From Bacillota bacterium (GTDB lineage Bacteria; Bacillota_I; Bacilli_A; Izemoplasmatales; Hujiaoplasmataceae), in NCBI GenBank assembly GCA_018816905.1, contig JAHIVB010000013.1, forward strand, positions 1-64,000: 64,000 nt of DNA. Reading direction: 5' to 3'. Below, one piece after another: positions 1 through 7,139 of the stretch. The translations under genes were made by a program, and so were the position numbers. Under the pieces are notes generated by a model that saw only the letters and a list, made by a program, of their open reading frames with translations, was not told the origin of the DNA and made no database searches. The stretch's first letter is position 1. Each line of letters begins with the position of its first letter.

Positions 1-67
1 CTCGAAGTGTAAGAGATTTTTACGAGGTCAAGCCTCAGGGTTTAAACATCCCTTCGGCCTCATTATA
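1..67 (-). promoter_or_regulatory. Promoter and start of a leader for a gene beyond the left edge
   Basis: On the minus strand a perfect TATAAT lies at 67-62. It is followed by a short leader with small hairpins (GAGG-CTTGA-CCTC at about 26-38, and GGG/CCC-type pairing at about 36-52) that runs off the window. No clear -35 is visible upstream, where the sequence is an A/T run. It could be an ordinary 5' UTR or the start of a structured cis-regulatory RNA. I could not match it to a riboswitch class. Confidence 0.35.
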
Positions 68-91
68 TCACTACCCTAAAAAAAATAAAAC

Positions 92-129
92 AAAAAAGCT
101 AAAAGCTTTAAAACTACTCTTAGCTTTAG
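92..129 (-). terminator. Possible second terminator hairpin behind the nucleoside kinase
   Basis: AAAGCTAA and TTAGCTTT are inverted repeats followed on the minus strand by a short T run. It sits just downstream of the stronger hairpin at 136-160 and may act as a backup terminator. The long loop makes it less certain. Confidence 0.4.
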
Positions 130-135
130 TATACG

Positions 136-160
136 AAAAAGAGCACTGAAATCAGTGCTC
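136..160 (-). terminator. Intrinsic terminator overlapping the kinase stop codon
   Basis: The minus strand reads GAGCACTG-loop-CAGTGCTC followed by TTTTT. The 5' arm is formed by the last two codons (Glu, His), and the TGA stop at 152-154 lies at the loop side of the stem. Confidence 0.8.
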
Positions 161-1780
161 AAAGACGCTATGGCCGATAAACTCTCTTAATAAGGAGTTA
201 CAAGGTACTAAATAAGGATTGATTTCTTTGAAATACTTTAAGAACTTGATTAAACGATTCGCATGAATGAAATACTCTGAATCGTATGGAATCTGTTTCA
301 ATGCATTCAAAGCATATCTTTTTAATACACAGAGTTCATAAGTTAGTTCCGAATTGTATATATAGTTTGCACTTTCAATAAAAGGATAGATCCACTTATA
401 TTCTCCTCTTCTGACAGAAGGCCACATGGCAAGTGTTTTTTCAGCGGATGTATTCCTAAACTGTAAATCACGAACAATTCTTCGAAGAAGTCGCAAATCC
501 GTCAAATTGATCGGATTGTTATAGTCGATGTTGATTTGAGAGAAAGGAGAAATATAAATTTTGAATTTTTGACTTGAAGGAATAAATTCCGTCAACAAAT
601 CATTTAAGGCATGAATTCCCTCGATGATGATTGGTGTTTTTCGGTTGATTTTGATTTTATCGGTAAATCTTCTTATCTTATCTTTGAAATCAAATAAAGG
701 CAGCTGGACAGCATCGCCGTTGATTAAATCGGTGATGTTTTGATTAAACAAATCAAGGTCCAGTGCATTGACATGTTCCAAATCTGGCTCACCAAACTCG
801 TCAATCGGTGCCTGATCAGGGGTAAGATAATAATTATCGATAGAAATCATCAGTGGCTTGACTCCTCTTGTCATCAACTCAATCTCAAGTCTGCGAGAAA
901 AGGTCGTTTTTCCGGAAGAAGACGGGCCTGCGATTGCAATCAAACGAATGCTTTCGATGTCTCTTGAAATGATGTCACCCAGCTCGCATAATTGGTTATT
1001 GTGCTTGGTTTCACACATATTGACAAATTGAACTGATTTATTTTGTTCAATCAGATGATTCATCTTATAAATCATGTCCGCATTGCAATTAATCGCCCAT
1101 TGTTCTGCTTTCGATAAGACTTTCAAGAAACTGGGTGAATCTGAAAACTCAGGAATCTGTCCTTTTTCTTCGATACGAGGATAGCGCACTAAGAAACCAG
1201 GGCTATAATAGAATAATTCGAATTCATTCAGATATTTTGTGGATGGAACCATGTACCCATACATATAGTTCAAATATCCGTCGCATTCGTATACGTTGAC
1301 TCTTTCTTTACGGTATTCTAAAGTCTTGACCTTGTCGATATAATTCTTTGCGCCATAAATCTTCTTCATTTCTGCTAAAGAAGCGTTCTTTCTTACAATA
1401 GGCAGATCCTCTCGGATGATTTCATGCATTTCCCTAATGACTCTGTGAACCATTTCAGGAGAAAGAGAGCCCTCAACTGGCCTTCCATAGATGCCCATAG
1501 AAATGGAGTTCGAAAATTTAATCTGCATGTTCGGATAAATTCTATCAAAAGCCATGCAAATCAAATATCTCATGCTGGTCGCATAGATTCTCGTTGAATC
1601 GTAAAAAGAATAGTCAAGAAACTCGACTGTAGAATTTGTAGAGATGACAAAGGATAATTCTCTTAAACGATTATTGACTTTCGCCGCATAAAAGGTTCCT
1701 TCATAATGTTTTGTAAGTTTTTCAAGCCTTACGCCTGACTCGAATTGGTATTTATCATTTCCGATAGTAACTGTAAACAC
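152..1780 (-). CDS. TGS-domain nucleoside (uridine-type) kinase
   Basis: Predicted P-loop nucleoside kinase of the long form found in Bacillota, in which a threonyl-tRNA-synthetase-like N-terminal half (TGS plus editing-like region, about residues 1-250) precedes a uridine kinase/phosphoribulokinase-type domain. The kinase half has a Walker A motif GPSSSGKTT near residue 285, a following ISIDNYY segment, and an IIIEGIHALND segment typical of uridine kinases. At 542 residues it has the usual length for this architecture. The start is GTG at 1780, supported by GGAGG nine bases upstream. It is monocistronic, with its own promoter and terminator. Nucleoside phosphorylation is inferred from the family; the substrate is not certain. 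Confidence 0.8.
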   Translation of the reverse strand: MFTVTIGNDKYQFESGVRLEKLTKHYEGTFYAAKVNNRLRELSFVISTNSTVEFLDYSFYDSTRIYATSMRYLICMAFDRIYPNMQIKFSNSISMGIYGRPVEGSLSPEMVHRVIREMHEIIREDLPIVRKNASLAEMKKIYGAKNYIDKVKTLEYRKERVNVYECDGYLNYMYGYMVPSTKYLNEFELFYYSPGFLVRYPRIEEKGQIPEFSDSPSFLKVLSKAEQWAINCNADMIYKMNHLIEQNKSVQFVNMCETKHNNQLCELGDIISRDIESIRLIAIAGPSSSGKTTFSRRLEIELMTRGVKPLMISIDNYYLTPDQAPIDEFGEPDLEHVNALDLDLFNQNITDLINGDAVQLPLFDFKDKIRRFTDKIKINRKTPIIIEGIHALNDLLTEFIPSSQKFKIYISPFSQINIDYNNPINLTDLRLLRRIVRDLQFRNTSAEKTLAMWPSVRRGEYKWIYPFIESANYIYNSELTYELCVLKRYALNALKQIPYDSEYFIHANRLIKFLKYFKEINPYLVPCNSLLREFIGHSVFEH

Positions 1781-1815
1781 GATATAATTCCTCCAATGAA
1801 AACGTTTGTATTTCT

Positions 1816-1843
1816 ATTTTACTCTTTTCTGAGAATTATGCAA
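1816..1843 (-). promoter_or_regulatory. Promoter of the TGS nucleoside kinase
   Basis: -35 TTGCAT (1843-1838), 16-base spacer, -10 TAAAAT (1821-1816). A cre-like palindrome (about 1796-1811) overlaps the predicted transcription start. Confidence 0.6.
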
Positions 1844-1908
1844 TAACTTTTTCATCATCAACATGTAATAAAATTGAGAACTTGATTTTTATAGAGACAA
1901 ATATAGTG

Positions 1909-1914
1909 TATAAT
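1909..1914 (+). promoter_or_regulatory. -10 element upstream of the YwaF-like gene
   Basis: A perfect TATAAT lies about 30 bases before the proposed ATG at 1943. No good -35 hexamer is seen at the usual distance. Confidence 0.45.
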
Positions 1915-1942
1915 ATTAAAAAAGAAACTTGTGAGGTACAAA

Positions 1943-2767
1943 ATGTTCTTGATTTCATTTTTTTCAAGTTCCGGCATGGATGATGATCCTGGCAAATACT
2001 TGTTTCAAACAGAGCACTTCGTATATATAGCTGCTTGTTTTCTGCTGTTTTATTTGATGATGAAGTTGTTTGTTCATTCCAACGAACTCACCCGAAAAAA
2101 CCTGATAAATAGCCTCTTGGTTCTGATGTTGGTTTTAAAGTACGGAGGAGAAATCATTTTTGTTTCCGAGTGGATTCAATATGGGAATACAGTCTCTTCT
2201 TTCTCACACCCATTCCTAGACTTTAGGACACTCATTTCATTCCAACTATGCGGTATTAACAACGTTTTATTACCCATTGTATATTGGTTTAAACTTCATA
2301 AAATGAAAGATTTCGTCTATACCACTTCAATTATCGGGGGGCTGGCAGTGATGCTCTATCCTGTCGGAATCCTGTATGGAGAGCCTCTAGCCATCACTTT
2401 TGTGATGTTACGAAGTTTGATTGTACATTTCCTTCTTGTCTTCATCCCGATCTTTTTGATTGCTTCCGGTGATTTTACTTTACGCAAGAAAAATTGGATT
2501 CATACCTTCATCGGGGCGATTTTAATGACCATTTGGGCATTGTTTGGAAATATATTCATTGACACAACCGCGAATAATATGTATTTGATGGAAAATCCAT
2601 TTTTTGGAGGACCTGTTCCTCTTTTGAATATTCTTCCAGACGGTTTTCATATGTTCATTCTAGTTCCGCTTGTATTCCTTGCTTTTGTTTTCGTCTACTT
2701 CATTATAGGAAAAATCCAAAAGCATCGAGATCAATGGTTTACAACTCAAAAAAATGCGATTCCGTAG
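1943..2767 (+). CDS. YwaF/TIGR02206-like integral membrane protein
   Basis: Multi-pass membrane protein with about seven hydrophobic segments, resembling the YwaF (TIGR02206) family of unknown function. The frame could open at a GTG at 1931. The ATG at 1943 is preferred because GAGGT lies five bases upstream and overlaps the earlier GTG. No enzymatic motif is evident. It is transcribed alone, divergently from the kinase, and ends in a bidirectional terminator shared with the anti-sigma gene. The family call rests on overall pattern (N-terminal FQTEHF-like segment, the LKYGGEI helix, the C-terminal proximal LPDGFH), so function stays open. Confidence 0.65.
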   Translation: MFLISFFSSSGMDDDPGKYLFQTEHFVYIAACFLLFYLMMKLFVHSNELTRKNLINSLLVLMLVLKYGGEIIFVSEWIQYGNTVSSFSHPFLDFRTLISFQLCGINNVLLPIVYWFKLHKMKDFVYTTSIIGGLAVMLYPVGILYGEPLAITFVMLRSLIVHFLLVFIPIFLIASGDFTLRKKNWIHTFIGAILMTIWALFGNIFIDTTANNMYLMENPFFGGPVPLLNILPDGFHMFILVPLVFLAFVFVYFIIGKIQKHRDQWFTTQKNAIP

Positions 2768-2780
2768 AGTCGCATTTTTT
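2748..2780. terminator. Bidirectional terminator between convergent genes
   Basis: The stem AAATGCGA/TCGCATTT is flanked by an A run on the left and a T run on the right, so it can terminate both strands. The TAG stop of the plus-strand gene lies in the loop. Confidence 0.8.
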
Positions 2781-2796
2781 ATTTTTCTAACTATTT

Positions 2797-3696
2797 TTAA
2801 GGAATAGCATTGTATAAAGGAATCAATGTCTGCAGGCTCATTTCTGAAAGAGTAACGATCCCACTTTGAATTTGATATTGAGGATAATAAAAGAAAATGG
2901 AAAGAACCAATTGCAATTTCGCTTCAGAAATATCCAGGCTTTGCGCCAAATCAGTGAAATCCTCACTGCTCATGGCTTCGAACTCAGCGATTTTTGATGC
3001 GTAATATTCACTATCGTACGCTGGAGTGTCTGTCGCGTCAGGAATTTGATCAATCATCGTTGTCGTAGACAAAATATCATCTTGTGCAAATATGCTTTCA
3101 TAATTCGAGCCTTCTGCTCTAGAATCATCGACGAATCCAGAATAATATACATATTCAACTGCTGAATGTTTGCTGAGGGAAAGCATTTGAATCGGGTATT
3201 CTATGTAAATCGAATCTATTTTGTCTGAAATTGATAATTCAGATTCATAGGATTTAGAATCAATTCCAAGTAATAGGAACGTATTGTCTGAAGACGTATA
3301 TCCAAGTTCGATGCTCGATTCGTAAATATCGATTAGTATTGTCCCTAAATCCCCTTTTTGGTGATCTAGTTGAGATACTAGTTCAATTGCATCCTGATTT
3401 TGGGGAACCACGGATACAACCCTTCCAAATGGATTGATATTGATTTCTACAGAAGGGTTTAAATCAATCGTTACGATATCGACAACCCGTAATGAAGTTA
3501 AATATCCAAAGAATGCTACTAAAATAACGACAAAGGAAGAAAAACTCAATACAATCTTTCTTAAATAGGGAGTATAAGATGCCTTTTCAGTCACATCCAT
3601 CTCAAAAAGAGACATTTTTTCGACAAATTCCTGGTGGTAGGGAACTTGTAGGGAAGCTTGGTCTTTCATTATTGACTTAAATTCTCGGAATTTCAT
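2797..3696 (-). CDS. Membrane anti-sigma factor with RsgI/SEAL-like extracellular domain
   Basis: Predicted regulator of the sigma factor encoded just upstream; the two frames overlap by 20 bases. Residues 1-45 are cytoplasmic, one transmembrane helix spans about 47-67, and the rest is extracellular. Directly after the helix comes TIDLNPSVEININPFGRVV (about 77-93), which matches the start of the RsgI middle (SEAL) domain. In that domain an Asn-Pro bond is known to undergo autoproteolysis (here Asn80-Pro81). The C-terminal region (about 200-299) is acidic and matches nothing I recognise. No zinc-binding HxxxCxxC anti-sigma motif is present. The inferred role is to hold the sigma factor at the membrane and release it by regulated intramembrane proteolysis. 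Confidence 0.75.
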   Translation of the reverse strand: MKFREFKSIMKDQASLQVPYHQEFVEKMSLFEMDVTEKASYTPYLRKIVLSFSSFVVILVAFFGYLTSLRVVDIVTIDLNPSVEININPFGRVVSVVPQNQDAIELVSQLDHQKGDLGTILIDIYESSIELGYTSSDNTFLLLGIDSKSYESELSISDKIDSIYIEYPIQMLSLSKHSAVEYVYYSGFVDDSRAEGSNYESIFAQDDILSTTTMIDQIPDATDTPAYDSEYYASKIAEFEAMSSEDFTDLAQSLDISEAKLQLVLSIFFYYPQYQIQSGIVTLSEMSLQTLIPLYNAIP

Positions 3697-4228
3697 CGTA
3701 GTCCTCCTTTAAGGTAAGACGTATTTTTCTAATTGCTTTTTGATATACCCAAGTAATGGTCCCGATTGGTTTGTCCAATACGACTGATATCTCTCGATGT
3801 GTCATATTTTCTAAAGTATGAAGTAGAAAGACGTCTTTTTCTAAGATGTCGAGAACGGATAAAGCTTTTTCAATCAGTTCTCTATTTTCTGCATCAATCT
3901 CTAATGAACTAGATATCGAGTCACTGCGGAAGGAATCTAGATCTTCATCCACAAGAATCACTCGTTTTCGGCGATTATATTCATTGAATGCCAAATTTTT
4001 GGCTATGGTCAATAAATATGCGAGGAAATTTCGTTCCTTGTAATGTTTGATTGAATCCATCAATTTCAAATACGTATCTTGGATGATATCTTCTGTAAGG
4101 CTTTTGTCATGGAGAATGTTAATCACGACAAAATAGACCTTGCGGTAGGTTTGTTCGTAGATTTGTCCAAACACAGACGAATCACCATTTTTCAACTCTT
4201 CAACGAGTTGATTCAAGGTCTTTCCCAT
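3677..4228 (-). CDS. ECF-type RNA polymerase sigma factor
   Basis: An alternative sigma factor of 183 residues with the two ECF domains. Region 2 spans about 20-90, including the LTEDIIQDTYLKLM segment and the NRRKR basic end. Region 4 spans about 120-175, with a helix-turn-helix around MTHREISVVLDKPIGTITW. Being paired with and overlapping a membrane anti-sigma gene is the usual ECF arrangement. The upstream promoter looks like an ordinary housekeeping promoter. Target genes cannot be read from this window. Confidence 0.88.
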   Translation of the reverse strand: MGKTLNQLVEELKNGDSSVFGQIYEQTYRKVYFVVINILHDKSLTEDIIQDTYLKLMDSIKHYKERNFLAYLLTIAKNLAFNEYNRRKRVILVDEDLDSFRSDSISSSLEIDAENRELIEKALSVLDILEKDVFLLHTLENMTHREISVVLDKPIGTITWVYQKAIRKIRLTLKEDYDEIPRI

Positions 4229-4248
4229 AAATTCACCTCACATCATCT

Positions 4249-4277
4249 ATTGTACCTTATATGGGAAACCTTGACAA
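4249..4277 (-). promoter_or_regulatory. Promoter of the ECF sigma / anti-sigma operon
   Basis: -35 TTGTCA (4277-4272), 17-base spacer, -10 TACAAT (4254-4249). GGTTTC occurs twice around the -35 in the same orientation, which may be a regulator site. Confidence 0.6.
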
Positions 4278-4325
4278 CCGAAACCGCTTCATTAATATAA
4301 ACAAAGATAGGCCCGGTTTTATTGG

Positions 4326-4352
4326 AAAAAAAAGACTCCGAAGAGTCCTTTT
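4326..4352 (-). terminator. Intrinsic terminator of the natAB-led operon
   Basis: The minus strand reads AAAAGGACTC-TTCG-GAGTCTTTTTTTT, with a stable tetraloop and long T run, seven bases past the stop of the DUF2188 gene. Confidence 0.85.
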
Positions 4353-4358
4353 GGATGA

Positions 4359-5087
4359 TTAGTAGTTTTGTTTTCTAATTTTACCGTCACGTTTGTGAAT
4401 GACATAAGTTGTTTTTTGTTTAATTGACTTAATCGTAGCGTAGGCAATTGCTTCATTCTGAGTATGTAATGTTTTAATGACCTTGTGTGATCCTTCTCGT
4501 TTGATAATCCACATTTTATCCGTTTTTCTGAATATAATATGGTACTTTCCGAGTTCTTTTTTTTCAGTGGTAATCTCTCCTGAAAAATCTTCGACTCCTT
4601 CTTCATCTTCATAAGAATCTACTTGAGATTCAAAAGAATCATCTTCATTTTCTACTGCTTGGTTCCCCATGACTTCTTTTTCAAGTTGAGAGAGTGATGC
4701 TTTTAAATCAATGGATACTTCTGTTCTTTCTTCTGGTTTGGGTTGCTCTAATTCATCGATTGAACCATTGGCTTTGTCAGACTCCTCAACGAGTGAGACA
4801 TCGGTTTCTGATTCATTCGTTTCTTCCATTGTTTCAGCCACACTTTTTGTTTCGTCTTGTAAGGGAACTTCATCCTCTGTGCTAGGTTCTTCTTCGGGTT
4901 TTTCCACTAAGTCATCAGGCAAATGATCAAACGTTTTTTCGCTGACCTCAGGTTTTGCTTCTACGATATTACGAAGGCTATTGGACTTGCTTTTCCGAGT
5001 ATAGAGAAGATAAGCTATAACGATAACAAGAAGTGTGCCAAAAACAACCGCAAGAAATATTGCATTTTGTTTCATAAAATCTAGCAT
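4359..5087 (-). CDS. Acidic membrane-anchored protein with DUF2188 domain
   Basis: A 242-residue protein with an N-terminal transmembrane helix (about 9-29), a basic stop-transfer patch (YTRKSKSN), a long Glu/Asp/Ser/Thr-rich low-complexity linker (about 40-170), and a C-terminal globular domain (about 178-242). The last domain fits DUF2188: a W-x-I/V-K-x-E-G core, a T-Q-x-E-A-I-A-Y-A helix, and a final HKRDGKIR strand. DUF2188 function is unknown. It is the last gene of a probable six-gene operon, 28 bases after the radical-SAM-like gene. The acidic linker suggests a spacer between membrane and domain. Topology is inferred. Confidence 0.65.
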   Translation of the reverse strand: MLDFMKQNAIFLAVVFGTLLVIVIAYLLYTRKSKSNSLRNIVEAKPEVSEKTFDHLPDDLVEKPEEEPSTEDEVPLQDETKSVAETMEETNESETDVSLVEESDKANGSIDELEQPKPEERTEVSIDLKASLSQLEKEVMGNQAVENEDDSFESQVDSYEDEEGVEDFSGEITTEKKELGKYHIIFRKTDKMWIIKREGSHKVIKTLHTQNEAIAYATIKSIKQKTTYVIHKRDGKIRKQNY

Positions 5088-5115
5088 TGTTTAGCACTCC
5101 TTTCTTTAGTAAAAC

Positions 5116-6009
5116 CTAAAATAATCGAAACTGCTCCGTATTGTTTGGCTTATACAATCCGGTGATTTCCTTCATTCCGAAGGCAATCTTTTTCTTTTTG
5201 CATGCAAATACAAATTCCTTTTTTAACGTAGCCAGTTTCGCTGAAGTCCAAGTCCTTTTTGATCCGAACTTATCAGAAAACACGTTTTTTAGACCAGGAA
5301 AGTATTGATCAAGAAGTTGGTAGAAAGCTGTTCTTTGAGGTTGATCAAGAGATAGAACAAAACTAGGGTAAATGAAGTCACCCGATGCCATAGATACATC
5401 TTCAACGATTTGTAAGATATTTTCCATCGTATCGTTAACGAAAGGAATCACGGGTTTTAAAATCACGCCTGCAGTTAAACCAGCTTCTTTTAGTTTGTGA
5501 AGCAATTTGATTCTATTATGATAATTGACATAGCCTTTACCTTCAAAACGCTCCTGAATGGTGTCAATCGTATTTCCAATCGGAATGGAGATGACTACAG
5601 AAGAAACCTGATTGATTTCTTGAAGAATTGACAAATCACGTAGAATTAAGTCAGAAGTGGTTTCAATGAAGACACCTAGTCCGGTTACACGAATGACCTC
5701 GAGTGCGCGTTTCATCGATAGTGATTCTTTTTCGATTTCATTATATGGATCTGGATTTTGGTAGAAACCGATAAGATTTTTGGAAGAAACAAACAATAAT
5801 TCTTTTTGAATGACTTCAAGTCCTTTATCCTTCTCAACGACTTCACTTGAATCAAATGTTTGGTACGGATCTGAGAAGGAGGCGTAATATTGGTATGTAG
5901 GATGAGACCCCTCGTATAAATTCGCAAAAAAATCAATCGCAAAAAAACGATTCGGATACTTATTCGGAATCAAAATTTGCTTTGTAGTTTTATTTTCGAG
6001 ATTAGCCAT
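5116..6009 (-). CDS. Radical-SAM-like (SPL/COG1533-type) protein lacking the cluster cysteines
   Basis: The body (about residues 70-235) follows the pattern of the spore-photoproduct-lyase-like radical SAM family COG1533. It has an IGFYQNPDPYNEIE strand-loop (TDPYQPxE-type), an IETTSDLILRDLSIL segment (TKSxLxxRDxDLL-type), and a GVILKPVIPFVND stretch (PxIPGxND-type). Where the family has its CxxxCxxC motif in a GCxHGCxYCYA context, this protein reads EGSHPTYQYYAS (about 33-44) with no cysteine. The only cysteine in 297 residues is near position 270. The [4Fe-4S]/SAM chemistry is therefore probably lost. The frame is intact with a strong AGGAGG site, so it looks like a maintained non-canonical protein rather than a decayed gene. 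Confidence 0.6.
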   Translation of the reverse strand: MANLENKTTKQILIPNKYPNRFFAIDFFANLYEGSHPTYQYYASFSDPYQTFDSSEVVEKDKGLEVIQKELLFVSSKNLIGFYQNPDPYNEIEKESLSMKRALEVIRVTGLGVFIETTSDLILRDLSILQEINQVSSVVISIPIGNTIDTIQERFEGKGYVNYHNRIKLLHKLKEAGLTAGVILKPVIPFVNDTMENILQIVEDVSMASGDFIYPSFVLSLDQPQRTAFYQLLDQYFPGLKNVFSDKFGSKRTWTSAKLATLKKEFVFACKKKKIAFGMKEITGLYKPNNTEQFRLF

Positions 6010-6021
6010 AGGAATTCCTCC

Positions 6022-6549
6022 TTAAAATCTCCAAATAACGATGATTAACAACAGGCTTCCCAAAAATGTAAGGTAGTGCCAAGTGGTAAACCTTTTTGGT
6101 AATTTATGGAACACCTTGTCAAATTCTGTCATCATTTTTCTAACCAATTTTGTTTCTAGTCCTTCAAAAACAATCAAGAAAGGTTTTTGAGGGCGATAAC
6201 ACATTTTTGAAGAGTCAAGTTGATTCTCCTCCAGTGCGTTATTAAAATACTCTTTTGTAATAATGTAGTCTTTCTTCCAAACATTTAGCAGAACATATCC
6301 TTTGGTTTTTCTTTTTGTTCCTATAAAATCTAACACGACTTTTAGAACGGCAATCAGAACAAACGCATAAATGCCTTCAAATAATGTTAAATCTTCAATC
6401 ATCAACAGGAGTGTAGCGATAATCAACACGACAGAAATTGCATTCGTACGGTGCAAACTGACATGAAAATGGAAATAGGAGTTTAGTGCGAGATAAACAA
6501 TGAAGCTCGTCAATAATGCTTCCACAACGATTAATACTGTCAAATCCAT
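6022..6549 (-). CDS. Hypothetical membrane protein
   Basis: A 175-residue protein with three N-terminal transmembrane helices (about 4-22, 35-52, 58-75), a soluble basic middle (about 78-150) and a C-terminal helix (about 156-174). I do not recognise the family; the helix-then-mixed-domain layout is loosely like YetF-type DUF421 proteins, but the signature residues are not seen. It lies 12 bases upstream of the radical-SAM-like gene and 30 bases downstream of the P-loop kinase gene, so it is probably co-transcribed with both. Confidence 0.6.
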   Translation of the reverse strand: MDLTVLIVVEALLTSFIVYLALNSYFHFHVSLHRTNAISVVLIIATLLLMIEDLTLFEGIYAFVLIAVLKVVLDFIGTKRKTKGYVLLNVWKKDYIITKEYFNNALEENQLDSSKMCYRPQKPFLIVFEGLETKLVRKMMTEFDKVFHKLPKRFTTWHYLTFLGSLLLIIVIWRF

Positions 6550-6579
6550 CGAATCACCCCTTCTTGGTATGATGTATGA

Positions 6580-7131
6580 CTATGAAAGACGAATAAGAGG
6601 TTCCACGCGTTCAATCAAAGCCTCTATCGAAAGTACTTCTGTAATCATCAAAATCGGTTTATTAACATCTTGTAGCCATTTTTGGTGCTGCTTCTGGCTT
6701 CTGGTTGACTCATCAAGTTCTTCGTACTGACTAACCCAATCCAAAAAATCCAAATGTTGCAAGTAGAGGTCTCCTCCAGGAAGGATTCTTTCTTTGAATC
6801 GGTTTTCTTCTCTTTTTTGAATTCTTTCAAGACGTACATCCAGAGGAAGGTGCATGTAGATAAACAAATCAACGTTTGATTTGAAGACATCACCCCAACC
6901 GACGAAAGCACCTGATATGACATTGTATTCGAACTTTTTCAATTGTTTTTCAACATACTCTCTAGATTCTTCATGGGGTTTTCTTTTCGCAAAAGGCGGA
7001 TCAGTGTTTTCCCATATCGCTTCATCAGTGTCGATAAAATGGTATCCAAATCGTGAAGCTATGGCTTTAGCCAGTGTAGTCGTTCCTGAACCTGAAGCAC
7101 CGAATATATGAATTGTTTTTGGCTTATGCAT
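6580..7131 (-). CDS. P-loop kinase, adenylate-kinase/topology-modulation-like
   Basis: A small P-loop NTPase with Walker A GASGSGTTT at about residues 10-18; the usual GK[ST] lysine is replaced by threonine (GSGTTTLA). A DTDEAIWE segment (about 35-42) resembles the substrate region of small nucleotide kinases, and an RIQKREENRF stretch (about 103-112) resembles a lid. The Lys to Thr change also occurs in some FlaR/topology-modulation-like relatives, so catalysis is not excluded. The substrate is unknown. It lies eight bases after natB in the same probable operon. Confidence 0.65.
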   Translation of the reverse strand: MHKPKTIHIFGASGSGTTTLAKAIASRFGYHFIDTDEAIWENTDPPFAKRKPHEESREYVEKQLKKFEYNVISGAFVGWGDVFKSNVDLFIYMHLPLDVRLERIQKREENRFKERILPGGDLYLQHLDFLDWVSQYEELDESTRSQKQHQKWLQDVNKPILMITEVLSIEALIERVEPLIRLS

Positions 7132-7139
7132 AATTTCAC

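Noticed and set aside
4319-4612. 97-codon minus-strand frame within the DUF2188 gene
   Set aside because: It overlaps the DUF2188 domain in another frame and runs through the terminator.
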